Origin: Firmicutes bacterium UBA6806
GTDB taxonomy: Bacteria > Bacillota > Clostridia > Peptostreptococcales > Acidaminobacteraceae
Reading direction: 5' to 3'
Length of the DNA stretch: 64,000 nt
Assembly: GCA_002452745.1 (NCBI GenBank)
Contig: DKFC01000053.1
Coordinates: 26,184 to 90,183 of the forward strand
Of this stretch, positions 51,448 through 60,714 are shown in pieces. A program made the position numbers and the translations under genes. The notes under the pieces are model-generated. The model did no database searches, was not told the origin of the DNA, and worked only from the letters and a program-made list of their open reading frames with translations. The first letter of the stretch is position 1; every line of letters begins with the position of its first letter.

Positions 51448-52656
51448 CTATCGTATCGCTTTGCTCGTTTTCATATTCTCGATAAATGTCTCAGAGTAGC
51501 CAAGTGATTTCAGTATTTCATCTGTATATTCTGAAATTCTCGGTGCTGGTTTCATTGGACGAATGCCCATTTCTTTGAATTTGACAGGCGTGTTGACCAA
51601 GACGCCCTCTGTTCCAGAATCATAGGTTTTCTTTACTAGAAAGTCATTTGCCCACGCCTGTTCATCCGTCAATATATCTTCAACCGTTTGTACCCTTTCA
51701 AATGGAATGTCATATTGGAGAAGTATCTCTTCCCATTCTGCCAGGGTTTTCTTCGCCATTTCCACTTCGATTAGATCGACCATGGACTCGACATTTTGCT
51801 TCATTCCGCCTATTTTGTTGTAACGCTCATCTTCGATCAGGTCTTCTCTTTCAATTGCTTTGAAAAATCTTCCAATCCACTCATCATACTGTATAAGTGC
51901 AAGCTGTATCCATTTTCCATCACCACATTTATAAGAGTTGCTTACGGCTGAGTTCGGGCTTTTGCGAGTCATAGGCATCTTGTTGCCATATGCATCTGAG
52001 AAAATCATGCAACCAATGCCGTAAAGTCCCATGTGAAGCAGGCTGACCGTTACTTTTTCGCCTTCACCTGTTCTCAGTTTTTTAACCAGTGCTGCACAGA
52101 CACCTGATGCAAGCGCAATTCCTGTGTAGTGGTCTCCAAACCCAGCAACGCCGTTGAGCGGCGATGTGTCTTTTTCCATCAGCGTCATCATGATGCCACC
52201 TCTTGCAAAGTAGGCTGTATAGTCAAATCCCGGTTTATCTTTAAGCGGGCCTTCTTCTCCATAGCCTAAAACCTGTGCAAATACCAGCGCTGGATGTTTT
52301 GCTTTTAATTGGTCATAATCGAGGCCAAGTCTTTCAAGCGCCTTTGATCTGACATTGGTCACAAATACATCCGCTTCCGATATGAGCTTTCTGAATACGT
52401 CCATGCCCTCTTCTGACTTTACATTAATGCAGATGCTCTTTTTATTGAAATTTTCGTTCTCAAACCATGGGTTTTCGTCTTCTTTAGTAGGTGAAGAAAA
52501 AGTTGCTCCAACATGTCTCTGTCCTTCTCCGCTAATCGGTTCAACTTTGATAACTTCTGCACCCCAGTCTGCAAGCATTTTCGCACAGCTTGGCGCAGCC
52601 ACAAATGTGGCGAATTCAACAACCTTGATTCCCTTTAAAAGCCATTTGTTTTCCAT
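51448..52656 (-). CDS. class III CoA transferase (CaiB/BaiF family)
   Basis: 402 residues of the formyl-CoA transferase fold. Opening IKVVEFATFVAAPSCAKMLADWGAEVIKVEP, described by its FATFVAAP and WGAEVIKVE elements (15-40), is characteristic. Asp175 in GFGDHYTG is at the position of the nucleophile that forms the acyl-anhydride intermediate. It would move CoA from a product enoyl- or acyl-CoA to the 2-hydroxyacid. HadA of C. difficile and FldA of C. sporogenes are the functional models; C. propionicum uses an unrelated class I enzyme for lactate. Confidence 0.92.
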   Translation of the reverse strand: MENKWLLKGIKVVEFATFVAAPSCAKMLADWGAEVIKVEPISGEGQRHVGATFSSPTKEDENPWFENENFNKKSICINVKSEEGMDVFRKLISEADVFVTNVRSKALERLGLDYDQLKAKHPALVFAQVLGYGEEGPLKDKPGFDYTAYFARGGIMMTLMEKDTSPLNGVAGFGDHYTGIALASGVCAALVKKLRTGEGEKVTVSLLHMGLYGIGCMIFSDAYGNKMPMTRKSPNSAVSNSYKCGDGKWIQLALIQYDEWIGRFFKAIEREDLIEDERYNKIGGMKQNVESMVDLIEVEMAKKTLAEWEEILLQYDIPFERVQTVEDILTDEQAWANDFLVKKTYDSGTEGVLVNTPVKFKEMGIRPMKPAPRISEYTDEILKSLGYSETFIENMKTSKAIR

Positions 52657-52684
52657 TTTTCACTCCTATAATTTTGTCTGCTTT

Positions 52685-54172
52685 TTATAGACCTACATTT
52701 GCAAACAATATTTTTGCATAAATCATTCCTAAAACGCCGTAAATAAGTACTAATATCAACCAGCTTGGCAAACACTTCTTCATGATTTCGCCCTCTTGAC
52801 CAAGGGTGTTTACAGTGGCTGACGCCGCAACGATATTGTTAGGGCAAATCATATTTCCGATACCGCCTCCTGCATTTTGGCAGGCAAATGTGACGGTTTT
52901 ATTGATGTTTAAAAGGTCTGCCGCTTGCATGTGCATCGGACCAAACATGACATTTGAGCCAAGGCCTGTTCCCGCTATAAAAGTGCCCAGTGACCCAATT
53001 AAAACTGCAACAATCGGATAAACTGGCCCTGCTGTTTTGGCAAGTCCTTCTGCAATAATTGAAAGCATGCCCGTTGCCTTCATGATATTTGCAACTGAGA
53101 GCAGTGATGCCATTGAAACCAGCGCTGGAATAACCTTCACAAGGCCTTCCCCAACGTATTTGAAGTAATATTTTACGCCATTTAAAATAATGGCACCTAT
53201 AAAGACGATGACAAAAATCGTGACTGCGATCCACATGACGTAACCATATTTTGCAAGTGTTGCAAGTGGAAACGAAAATCGAATTGCAGGCAATGCCACA
53301 ATAAGCAAAATATATGGCAGAAACGATTTAAAAGTACTTGGAATTTCTCGTCGCTCAGCATCGCTCAACTGCTTGACAAAGCACTTGAATTCCTCGGGTG
53401 TCTGATGGTTCGTCACTTTTACATAAATAAAACTGGAGAGGACGCCAATTGCACCTGTTCCAAGACTCACGATTTCAGGCCCAATAAAATTCGAAATGAT
53501 GAACATCGAAAGTCCACAGACAACCCCTGTGAAGAGCAAATACTTAACGAGTCCTTTGAATCCGTTTTTCCCCATCAGCATATAAATCATAATAAATGGA
53601 ACTGCTATTGCGCCGAACATTAGAAAGTTCCCCGTCATCGCTGTTACAGAGCCAAGTGACACATGATCTGCTACCGCCCCTGTTCCAACAATCGTCGTAG
53701 CCCCTGCACCACCAAAAGGCGGCGCAATTCCAGCCCCAAGCATCCCAGCCATAGCAGCTGATAATGGTGAAAACCCTATCCCCACTAAAAATGGTGCGCA
53801 AATTGCTGTAGGTGTGCCTGCTCCAGCTGCCCCCTCTAAAAAAATGCTGAAGCAAAATCCGATCATGATGAGCAAGATACGCTTATCATCTGTTATATTT
53901 GCTAAAGCATTTTGGATACCGTCCATTGCTTTTGTACGTTGAAGCATAATGAGCATAGAAAATGCCGACCATATTAGAAAAATGATTTTTCCCCCTTCTA
54001 TGACGCCTCCGTACGTTTGATTCAAAACCAGGCTGCCTTCGCTTTTGAAGACTGTTAAACTCAGGATTACAGTAAACACCAATGTCAGCGGTGAAACAAT
54101 CATGGCTGGTTTTTTCATAACAACCATTCCAAGAAGAATAACAATTATTGGTAATAACGCAAATATAAACAT
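52685..54172 (-). CDS. lactate permease-like transporter (LctP family)
   Basis: About 495 residues from the ATG at 54172, chosen for its AAGGAG six bases upstream. A membrane protein with twelve or more spans and the LctP hallmarks EGAAGAGTPTAICAPFLVGIGF and MLGAGIAPPFGGAGATTIVGTG (about 116-170), then GTGLGSNVMFGPMHMQAA and QNAGGGIGNMICPNNIVAASAT near the end. It probably imports lactate or another 2-hydroxy-carboxylate. As first gene of the operon it replaces the dehydrogenase found at that place in the had cluster, so the hydroxyacid seems to come from outside. Confidence 0.88.
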   Translation of the reverse strand: MFIFALLPIIVILLGMVVMKKPAMIVSPLTLVFTVILSLTVFKSEGSLVLNQTYGGVIEGGKIIFLIWSAFSMLIMLQRTKAMDGIQNALANITDDKRILLIMIGFCFSIFLEGAAGAGTPTAICAPFLVGIGFSPLSAAMAGMLGAGIAPPFGGAGATTIVGTGAVADHVSLGSVTAMTGNFLMFGAIAVPFIMIYMLMGKNGFKGLVKYLLFTGVVCGLSMFIISNFIGPEIVSLGTGAIGVLSSFIYVKVTNHQTPEEFKCFVKQLSDAERREIPSTFKSFLPYILLIVALPAIRFSFPLATLAKYGYVMWIAVTIFVIVFIGAIILNGVKYYFKYVGEGLVKVIPALVSMASLLSVANIMKATGMLSIIAEGLAKTAGPVYPIVAVLIGSLGTFIAGTGLGSNVMFGPMHMQAADLLNINKTVTFACQNAGGGIGNMICPNNIVAASATVNTLGQEGEIMKKCLPSWLILVLIYGVLGMIYAKILFANVGL

Positions 54173-54242
54173 GTTGATCTCCTTAATCATTATAAATTTT
54201 TATATTATATAATATGTTTCTATGAGCTCGTCTGTATATTAC

Positions 54243-54258
54243 GCAATATGCATGCCAA
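54243..54258 (-). promoter_or_regulatory. sigma-54 promoter of permease/CoA operon
   Basis: On the minus strand TTGGCATGCATATTGC carries GG and GC exactly 10 bases apart, matching -24/-12 promoters and nearly identical to 42488-42503. The start would be near 54231, about 60 bases before the permease gene. Confidence 0.85.
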
Positions 54259-54343
54259 GTCTGTATTTTCTTTCACAATGTCTGATTCGCCGCACTTTCC
54301 TCTATATTTTTAAAAAGCAAACCTCACATTGCCCATTCCATTC

Positions 54344-54379
54344 TCTTGCAAAAAGCAAGAAAACTCTTGCAAATTGCAA
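54344..54379. promoter_or_regulatory. paired enhancer palindromes for the sigma-54 activator
   Basis: CTTGCAAAAAGCAAG (54344-54358) and CTTGCAAATTGCAAG (54365-54379) are two copies of a 15-base inverted repeat starting 21 bases apart, two helical turns. They lie about 110-150 bases upstream of the sigma-54 start and between it and the divergent activator gene. This is the layout of activator binding sites. The rest of the 54173-54568 gap shows no gene. Confidence 0.8.
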
Positions 54380-54568
54380 GAATTTTCTCTAAAATGTCGA
54401 TTTTCGTTAATTGATTCACATGACTTTTTCGAATTTTCAATCATTTCGTTATATTTTTGACATTGAAACAAACCAACTTATGGACTATAATTAAAACATA
54501 CCATATTTGAGTTCACGCTTGAACAAGCATTTTAGGCGGTTTTACATACATCAGAAAGGAATCCACTT

Positions 54569-56206
54569 ATGTTAAAACAACTACTTCCTATTTTCAATGA
54601 ACTCAATCGACCTTATATCGTATGCAATTCGAAAGGTGATTTCTTGCATTACAACGCCTTGTCTAGTGAATTGTTTAACGATTTTGAGTTATCAACTCCC
54701 CAACACATTAACGTTATTGATTCCTCTTTTGACTTTAAAAAGATAAAGTCAAAAAAAACCCTTTCTAAGACCATTACCATCAAAAGTTATTGCCTTGACA
54801 GCACCGTCAATTATATCTGTCTCTCTGAAACTGAGTTCATTGTCTATGTAATCAAACCTTTCATGTCCATAGATAAATCCACTGATATTGTCATGGAGCA
54901 TATTGACGATGTCATTATCTTGTTCGATGAAGGGGGAAAACTCAGAAAGATGAATTCTATATGTGATGAGATTCTCCCTTTTAAGCGCAAAGAAGTTATC
55001 AATCGAGCTATTGATGACTTAATCGTCGAAGGGTTCGTCAGCAATCCTGTGATGAAGGAAATGATTATTCAAAGAAAAACACTGCATCGCAACATTTCAT
55101 ATCCTAATGGAAAAATCATCGCTTACACCGCCACCCCTATATTTGACGATGCCAATGTCTTTAAGGGTGGTATCCTCACTGGACGTGATATTACGAGAAT
55201 TATAAGGTTGATGTCACATGTGAATACATCGCACTCTAAAATTTGCGCAGAGCATTATATCAGTCAAAGTGCGATTCTTGAACAAATTAAAGAGATGTGT
55301 GTCAAAGCCGCAAGTACAGATTCTTCCGTTTTCATAACTGGCGAATCGGGCACTGGAAAAGAGGTTCTTGCCAATATGATACACAACTACAGCAATCGAA
55401 GAGAGCGCCCATTTACTGCAATCAACTGCGGCGCGATTCCCTCCGAACTCCTTGAATCTGAATTCTTTGGGTACGAAGAGGGGGCTTTTACCGGATCAAA
55501 GAGAGGTGGCCGCAAGGGTCTTTTGGAAGAATCCAGCGGTGGCACGATTTTCCTCGACGAAATTGGGGAACTTCCCAGCAACATGCAGACAAAATTATTG
55601 CGTGTTATTCAGGAACTTCAGATTTCGAGAGTTGGCAGCAACGAGACGATTCCCATTGATATCAGATTTATCTGCGCCACAAATGTACCCATCTGCGAAC
55701 TAAAAGCCAACAAGAGTTTCAGACTTGATCTCTACTATCGACTCAGTGTAGTTCCCATCAACATTCCGCCACTTCGGGAACGTCCTGACGATATTCTTCC
55801 CCTTGTGGAACACTTTTTAAAGGCGTTTAATGAGAAGTACTGCCGCAAGCTAAAATTTTCAAGTGAAGCACTTGATATGCTGACTCAATACAGTTGGCCC
55901 GGCAATATCAGGGAGTTAAAAAACATCGTTGAGCGTTTGATGATTCTAAATTCAAATGAGACGGTGTCAAAGTCAGACTTGTCCTTTCTCCTAACCTTAG
56001 ATGCCATTGAACCTTATGATTCTGACAGCAAGAACATCGATATTCATGGGTATCATAATCTGCATGAAGCCTACACTGCTGTGGATCAAGTGATGATTCC
56101 GTCTGCCATCAGAAGATATGGTTCCATCGTCAAAGCCGCTGAAAAACTAGGTATTAACCCCTCAACCATTCACCGAAAAATTAAGGATGGGGATATCTTT
56201 ATTTAA
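54569..56206 (+). CDS. sigma-54-dependent activator with PAS domains
   Basis: 545 residues. Two PAS-like regions (about 8-95 and 105-215; MEHIDDVIILFDEGGKLRKMN begins the second) are followed by the AAA+ domain: Walker A GESGTGKEVLANMI near 257, GAFTGS loop near 305, Walker B GGTIFLDEIGELP, and a Fis-type helix-turn-helix at the C-terminus (AAEKLGINPSTIHRKI). It has no PrpR_N or receiver domain, so it senses a small molecule or redox state through PAS. It is divergent from the permease/CoA operon and probably activates it through the palindromes at 54344-54379. Confidence 0.92.
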   Translation: MLKQLLPIFNELNRPYIVCNSKGDFLHYNALSSELFNDFELSTPQHINVIDSSFDFKKIKSKKTLSKTITIKSYCLDSTVNYICLSETEFIVYVIKPFMSIDKSTDIVMEHIDDVIILFDEGGKLRKMNSICDEILPFKRKEVINRAIDDLIVEGFVSNPVMKEMIIQRKTLHRNISYPNGKIIAYTATPIFDDANVFKGGILTGRDITRIIRLMSHVNTSHSKICAEHYISQSAILEQIKEMCVKAASTDSSVFITGESGTGKEVLANMIHNYSNRRERPFTAINCGAIPSELLESEFFGYEEGAFTGSKRGGRKGLLEESSGGTIFLDEIGELPSNMQTKLLRVIQELQISRVGSNETIPIDIRFICATNVPICELKANKSFRLDLYYRLSVVPINIPPLRERPDDILPLVEHFLKAFNEKYCRKLKFSSEALDMLTQYSWPGNIRELKNIVERLMILNSNETVSKSDLSFLLTLDAIEPYDSDSKNIDIHGYHNLHEAYTAVDQVMIPSAIRRYGSIVKAAEKLGINPSTIHRKIKDGDIFI

Positions 56207-56247
56207 CATATATGCGCCAATTATTCACATTGGTGACCCGATAAAAA

Positions 56248-56282
56248 AGAGCCAGTAAAAACAATCTGTTTTTACTGGCTCT
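56248..56282. terminator. bidirectional terminator
   Basis: Perfect 16-base stem (AGAGCCAGTAAAAACA / TGTTTTTACTGGCTCT) with a three-base loop, between the activator and the AIM24-type gene. The minus-strand T run is the better one. Confidence 0.88.
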
Positions 56283-56318
56283 TCTCTATGTCCATTTAAT
56301 TAAATGTTTATTCTGCGT

Positions 56319-57083
56319 TTAAATGCCTGTCACTGGCGCCAGCAACACGCGACCTGTTCCCCTGTACACGTTAACAAGACCCTCTCCAGAAGCCGCTGAA
56401 CCAATCAGTGATTTTCCAGAACGTTCCACAGTGAAGTTGAGGCTTCCACTCCAAGCAATCGCCATATTTCCATCAATTTTTAAAACGTCATCTTGCAGGT
56501 CGATTTGTATGAGTTCTTCTTTTGGGCAGTAAGATTCAAGGCATAAGATGCCGTCGCCTGTGATGCCTAAATTGAACAGCCCTTCATTGCCGAGCGCTGC
56601 TGATGATAGATTAGACCTCATAACCGCTTTATGCTTGAGGGTTGATTCACAAGCAAAGAAAAGACCGTCGTCCAGTACAATAGACCCGTTCCAATCTTTG
56701 AGGTCTATAAGGAGTAAATGTCTGTATGTAGGCTCAAGTACCAACGCTCCGCTACCTGTGTATTCTGGTTTGATTGCAGATTCACCAGACACTTTCCCAC
56801 GGATTGCCTTGCCAAATAAATCACCCACACCCTTAATCCCAGTGGTTGCATTGACATCTCCAGCCGTCCATTGCATAGCCCCTGCCTGAACAGTAACATT
56901 TGACTTTTCCAAATTGCAGACAACTTGACGGCGTCTGACGTTCATCGCATGGCTGTAATATGCGTTCATTGCGTCATTTGGCATAACACTTAAGTCCTTT
57001 TGATACTCCAGAATCGTAAAAGCGCCTAGTGTTTCCAATGTTTTGATGTTTTCATTTTCAAATAGATTCGAGATTTTGTACAT
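56319..57083 (-). CDS. AIM24 family protein
   Basis: About 254 residues from the ATG at 57083, which follows AGGAAGGGG; the frame extends 12 codons upstream without a ribosome site. It is a beta-rich protein with the family pattern: VQAGAMQWTAGDVNATTGIKGVG near 65-87, GSGALVLEPTYRHLLLIDL, FFACESTLKHKAV, GNEGLFNLGITGDGILCLES and VYRGTGRVLLAPV at the end. Members are of unknown biochemical function in bacteria and form double-layered beta structures. It is monocistronic. Confidence 0.85.
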   Translation of the reverse strand: MYKISNLFENENIKTLETLGAFTILEYQKDLSVMPNDAMNAYYSHAMNVRRRQVVCNLEKSNVTVQAGAMQWTAGDVNATTGIKGVGDLFGKAIRGKVSGESAIKPEYTGSGALVLEPTYRHLLLIDLKDWNGSIVLDDGLFFACESTLKHKAVMRSNLSSAALGNEGLFNLGITGDGILCLESYCPKEELIQIDLQDDVLKIDGNMAIAWSGSLNFTVERSGKSLIGSAASGEGLVNVYRGTGRVLLAPVTGI

Positions 57084-57202
57084 TTGGTTTCGCCCCTTCC
57101 TCAGTAAATTCATTGACATCTTCGCATTGAATTCGGTTCACGTTCCACTTATTTTGTTCATCGTTTCCTGCTAAATGCGAAATATCATATTCCAGCTTCT
57201 AT

Positions 57203-57232
57203 ATTTTAACATTTTTGTCGTAATGTATTCAA
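57203..57232 (-). promoter_or_regulatory. probable promoter of AIM24-type gene
   Basis: On the minus strand TTGAAT and TAAAAT are separated by 18 bases. The 57084-57432 gap also contains a perfect palindrome TTAACCGGTTAA (57345-57356) and is very AT-rich; I see no gene in it. Confidence 0.5.
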
Positions 57233-57344
57233 CTTAATTTTATTTTTTAAACTGTTAAATTTGATTTTACAATGAGATTTTGTTTTTTTAAGACAAGCAG
57301 TTTACATTTTATGTGGTAATTCGTCATTTATATATGAGATGTGG

Positions 57345-57356
57345 TTAACCGGTTAA
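57345..57356. promoter_or_regulatory. palindrome upstream of lysozyme-fold gene
   Basis: TTAACCGGTTAA is a perfect 12-base palindrome 77 bases before the start of the gene at 57433. It may be an operator; no cognate regulator is adjacent. Confidence 0.35.
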
Positions 57357-57432
57357 ACTTTCTCAGTCAACCTTTACAAGAAGATGAGGTCAGTTGAACT
57401 ATACTGACTTATAAAAAAGGAGGTCATTTAAA

Positions 57433-58074
57433 ATGGCGAAAATTGAAGTTTGCCCACCGTGCACAAAAAATGCGTGGGAAGTATATGATATTAGACATAA
57501 AAAAATTACCAAGTGGTTACCTTTAGCAAATGAAATTGGTGCTAAATACGGTGTAAACCCAGCAATTATTTTAGCAGTCATCAGCATAGAATCTAATGGA
57601 GATATCAAAGCTGGCGGTTATTACGGGTTAACTCAGATCGGTAAAGATATGCTGAACACATACAACAGTGATAAAGATTGCAACTACAAGTTAACAGATT
57701 TACGAGGGGAAGGTCCAAATATCACTAACGAAAATGAAGCTGCGTCCTTGGGAATTGAAATTTTTACTCTCTTTGTTTCTAAAGCAATGCTCACATTAGA
57801 CGGAACTAGCGATATCTATGCACTGGATCGACTTATCAAAGATGCCACTACAAGATGGAATGGATCAATCTGCAACGGTACATTTTCAATGGCATTCTAC
57901 CCATTTGGGGATTCAAAATTTTATGTAAAAGATAATTTTAGCTGTTATGGTTTCAACGTATACAGACTGATGAGCGTTGCTGACAGCTGGTGCTCTAAGG
58001 ATCCGTGGAACAGTGATGAACTCTCAACACCATCTTCACCTAGCTCTTCATACGTATATCTGCTGGGAAAATAA
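57433..58074 (+). CDS. lysozyme/transglycosylase-fold protein without signal peptide
   Basis: 213 residues. The region about 30-75 resembles the soluble lytic transglycosylase core: LANEIGAKYGVNPAIILAVISIESNGD with a candidate catalytic Glu53, then GYYGLTQIG. No signal peptide or membrane segment is present, and six cysteines occur (7, 10, 83, 147, 171, 187), the first two as CPPC. A low-complexity Ser/Pro tail ends the protein. A strong AAGGAGG precedes the ATG. It is 22 bases upstream of a cysteine desulfurase gene and probably cotranscribed. Whether it cuts peptidoglycan, and where, is unknown. Confidence 0.6.
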   Translation: MAKIEVCPPCTKNAWEVYDIRHKKITKWLPLANEIGAKYGVNPAIILAVISIESNGDIKAGGYYGLTQIGKDMLNTYNSDKDCNYKLTDLRGEGPNITNENEAASLGIEIFTLFVSKAMLTLDGTSDIYALDRLIKDATTRWNGSICNGTFSMAFYPFGDSKFYVKDNFSCYGFNVYRLMSVADSWCSKDPWNSDELSTPSSPSSSYVYLLGK

Positions 58075-58096
58075 CTTGAAATAGAAAGGGTTCAAA

Positions 58097-59227
58097 ATGG
58101 AAATTTATTTAGACAACGCATCTACCACTGCATTAGATGATGAAGTTTTTGAGCTGATGCTGCCCTATATGAAAAAATACTATGGAAATGCATCCAGCGG
58201 CCACAGTTTAGGTGAAATATCGGCAATTGCTCTCAATGAGTCAAAATATAAAATTTCAGAATTATTAAATTGCAATCCAAATGAAATTTATTTTACAAGT
58301 GGTGGTAGCGAAAGCAATAATTGGGCTATTAAGGGGATTGCAGAAGCAAATATTGATAGAGGAAATCACATAATAACAAGCCAAATTGAGCACAAATCCG
58401 TTTTAAGCAGTTGCAAATATCTTGAGGAAAAAGGATATGACGTTACTTATTTACCAGTTGATAAAAACGGGATTGTTTCCTTGGAGGCGTTAAAAAAAGC
58501 AATTACCAAAAAGACTATTTTGATTTCTATCATGTCTGCGAATAACGAGATTGGAACACTTCAGCCCATAGATGAAATTTCAGAAATAGCATTTGAGCAT
58601 AATATCTTTTTTCACACTGATGCTGTACAAGCAATTAATAGAATTCCCTCGTTGATTGACTCCAAAATTGACCTTTTGTCTCTGTCAGCCCATAAATTTT
58701 CAGGGCCTAAAGGCATCGGGATATTGTATGTTCGGAAAAATACACCAATTACGCCTTACATACATGGTGGTTTTCAACAAAATGGGCTCAGAGCTGGTAC
58801 AGAAAACATAGCAAATATTGTAGGCGCAAAAGCTGCCCTAGAAAAGAGCTTTGCTAATCGGAGACACAAAGAAAAGTATGTAAAAGAATTAAAGAATCTC
58901 TTTATTTCAAAGATAAAACATCAAATACCGGGTGTGATCTTCAATAGTCCCCAATATTCATGTCTATCTAACATGATAAGCATTCAATTTAAAACTATAG
59001 ATGCGATCAAACTTGTGACTTGTCTAAACAATAGAGGCATTTATGTCTCAAATGGCGCAGCTTGCAACTGCAACTTAAAAGGGCCTTCCCATGTGTTAAA
59101 AGCCATCGGATTATCAGATGAAGAAGCATTGTCATCCGTTAGAATTTCTTTGGGGTATAATAATACAGAAGAAGATATCTTATCAGTAGTAGCTGTTATC
59201 ACCCAGGAACTGAAAACCCTTTCTTAA
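58097..59227 (+). CDS. cysteine desulfurase (NifS/IscS family)
   Basis: A 376-residue PLP enzyme releasing sulfur from cysteine as a protein persulfide. It begins with IYLDNASTTALDDEV, has GGSESNNWAIKG, the HTDAVQAINRIP strand and the PLP-binding Lys in LSLSAHKFSGPKGIGILY near residue 200, and RAGTENIANIVGA. The active-site Cys lies in SNGAACNCNLKGPSHVL near 320, with a second Cys two residues later. No iscU, sufU or thiI is next to it. Its only partner is the cysteine-containing lysozyme-fold protein upstream. Confidence 0.9.
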   Translation: MEIYLDNASTTALDDEVFELMLPYMKKYYGNASSGHSLGEISAIALNESKYKISELLNCNPNEIYFTSGGSESNNWAIKGIAEANIDRGNHIITSQIEHKSVLSSCKYLEEKGYDVTYLPVDKNGIVSLEALKKAITKKTILISIMSANNEIGTLQPIDEISEIAFEHNIFFHTDAVQAINRIPSLIDSKIDLLSLSAHKFSGPKGIGILYVRKNTPITPYIHGGFQQNGLRAGTENIANIVGAKAALEKSFANRRHKEKYVKELKNLFISKIKHQIPGVIFNSPQYSCLSNMISIQFKTIDAIKLVTCLNNRGIYVSNGAACNCNLKGPSHVLKAIGLSDEEALSSVRISLGYNNTEEDILSVVAVITQELKTLS

Positions 59228-59229
59228 TA

Positions 59230-59277
59230 AAAACCCATCATCTGTTTGATTCATTTTCAAGCAGATGATGGGTTTTG
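59230..59277. terminator. bidirectional terminator
   Basis: Perfect 15-base stem (AAAACCCATCATCTG / CAGATGATGGGTTTT) between the desulfurase and the lipoprotein genes. Confidence 0.88.
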
Positions 59278-59316
59278 AGTCTTAAAGTGGATTATTGCCC
59301 TCTGTTCACTTTTTTA

Positions 59317-60054
59317 TTAATATTCCAGTATGTTAGAACCTAAAAAATCTCTAAAGAACAGTTCATAACGATACTCTGCATCTTCGAAATAGACATTCAC
59401 GGTGCTGCCATTTGTCAATCTAGCCACTGAGATTGAAACCATTTTAAAATTAGTAAAATCAAATTGAGTAACGCTCTTTAGAACGTCTTCATACATCAGC
59501 ACATCATTGGGGTCACTGCTTATTAAATAAAGCATATAACCATTGTCCAGTTTATACTTTGTCATCATGTTATCATAAGTATAGACGCCATCATTTTCTG
59601 TTACATTATTGGGATTTATACCATAATCATCACATATTGATTGAAAAAAATCATATTGTTCGTGAGATTTTTTGAAGCTAAACAGATTGTCATGCATTGT
59701 ATGTACATGCCCAGTATGATCGTTTTGATCTAATACAGCAAAAGCATCCTTTTTGAAAATAGAGTATGAAATGGCGTCCTCATTGATTTCATATACAAAT
59801 TCGTAGTTTCCCTCTTTGATTTCAGGTAAAAAATATGGTTTATAATCCGATAGTAAATGTTCAATTGAACTTAGCCATGTGCTATATTGATCTTGCCACT
59901 CTGTAGTTTTCTCTGATGAGTTCTCTATTTCGGTTTCCTCTTGAACTGGATCAGTGTTTGACTCTTCTGCTATGTCATTGTCTTTACATGCTGTTAATAA
60001 AAGTAGCATCACCATAAGTACAACTGCGGCTTTTGAGGTGTAGATTTTTGTCAT
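59317..60054 (-). CDS. putative lipoprotein of unknown function
   Basis: 245 residues. A lipoprotein signal (AAVVLMVMLLLLTAC, lipobox LTAC with Cys near residue 23) is followed by an acidic linker (EESNTDPVQEETEIEN) and a globular domain rich in Tyr, Asp and Phe without recognisable motifs. It is anchored to the outer face of the membrane. AAGGAG precedes the ATG. I do not recognise the family. Confidence 0.72.
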   Translation of the reverse strand: MTKIYTSKAAVVLMVMLLLLTACKDNDIAEESNTDPVQEETEIENSSEKTTEWQDQYSTWLSSIEHLLSDYKPYFLPEIKEGNYEFVYEINEDAISYSIFKKDAFAVLDQNDHTGHVHTMHDNLFSFKKSHEQYDFFQSICDDYGINPNNVTENDGVYTYDNMMTKYKLDNGYMLYLISSDPNDVLMYEDVLKSVTQFDFTNFKMVSISVARLTNGSTVNVYFEDAEYRYELFFRDFLGSNILEY

Positions 60055-60163
60055 TTAAACAATCTCCTTCAATATATAAGGGGAGTTCTCTTTATAAAGT
60101 CGTCCTCAGAAAATATGTATCTCTCATTTTACTTGAATAAAATCAGATTATTTATCTTCTGGT

Positions 60164-60421
60164 TTATTTGAGAACATAGCGACCTCCAAACAAATTCTTC
60201 TCTATAACTCCGTTTAATCCTTTGCTACTTTTAATTCGGTACTTTTGTCCACTGCAAAAAAATCCTGAAATATCCTCAAGTACAAAATTTTCACCAAAGA
60301 AATGTATTGTTTCAAGTTTTCCAGTAAATGTTTTCGAGAGTTTACCAAGATCTTCGTCAAAAAGGCCGGCTTCACGGTAAAGGTGTAATTCTCCGTCTAT
60401 TGTTTTAAAATAAAATGTCAT
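60164..60421 (-). CDS. small hypothetical protein
   Basis: 85 residues from the ATG at 60421, which has a perfect AGGAGG site; the frame extends 30 codons further upstream as Lys/Arg/Asn-rich sequence that is probably untranslated. The predicted protein is beta-rich (FYFKTIDGELHLYREAG; IHFFGENFVLEDISGFF; GGRYVLK). No motif or family recognised. The 60422-60714 gap beyond it holds nothing I can assign. Confidence 0.55.
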   Translation of the reverse strand: MTFYFKTIDGELHLYREAGLFDEDLGKLSKTFTGKLETIHFFGENFVLEDISGFFCSGQKYRIKSSKGLNGVIEKNLFGGRYVLK

Positions 60422-60714
60422 GAGATTCCTCCTATTTTTATGCATTTTCTCTTTCGTTTTAATATTTCTCTTAAAGTTTATTATATCATTGCCTTTACGG
60501 TTTAGAAACAAGTTGTTAAACGATTCTAACCCATTAGTTTAACTTGCCGCAGTTATCTCAACCAAAAGAGAAATTACGGGATATTGCTTATTGTAAAATG
60601 TAAAAATGGAAAGGTGGCCATAATGCCCTCTTTCCATTTCCAACTATCTATACAGCCTATTTTGTAATGGTTCATCTTTACTGATGCACAACCTTACATT
60701 CATCTAAATCTCAA

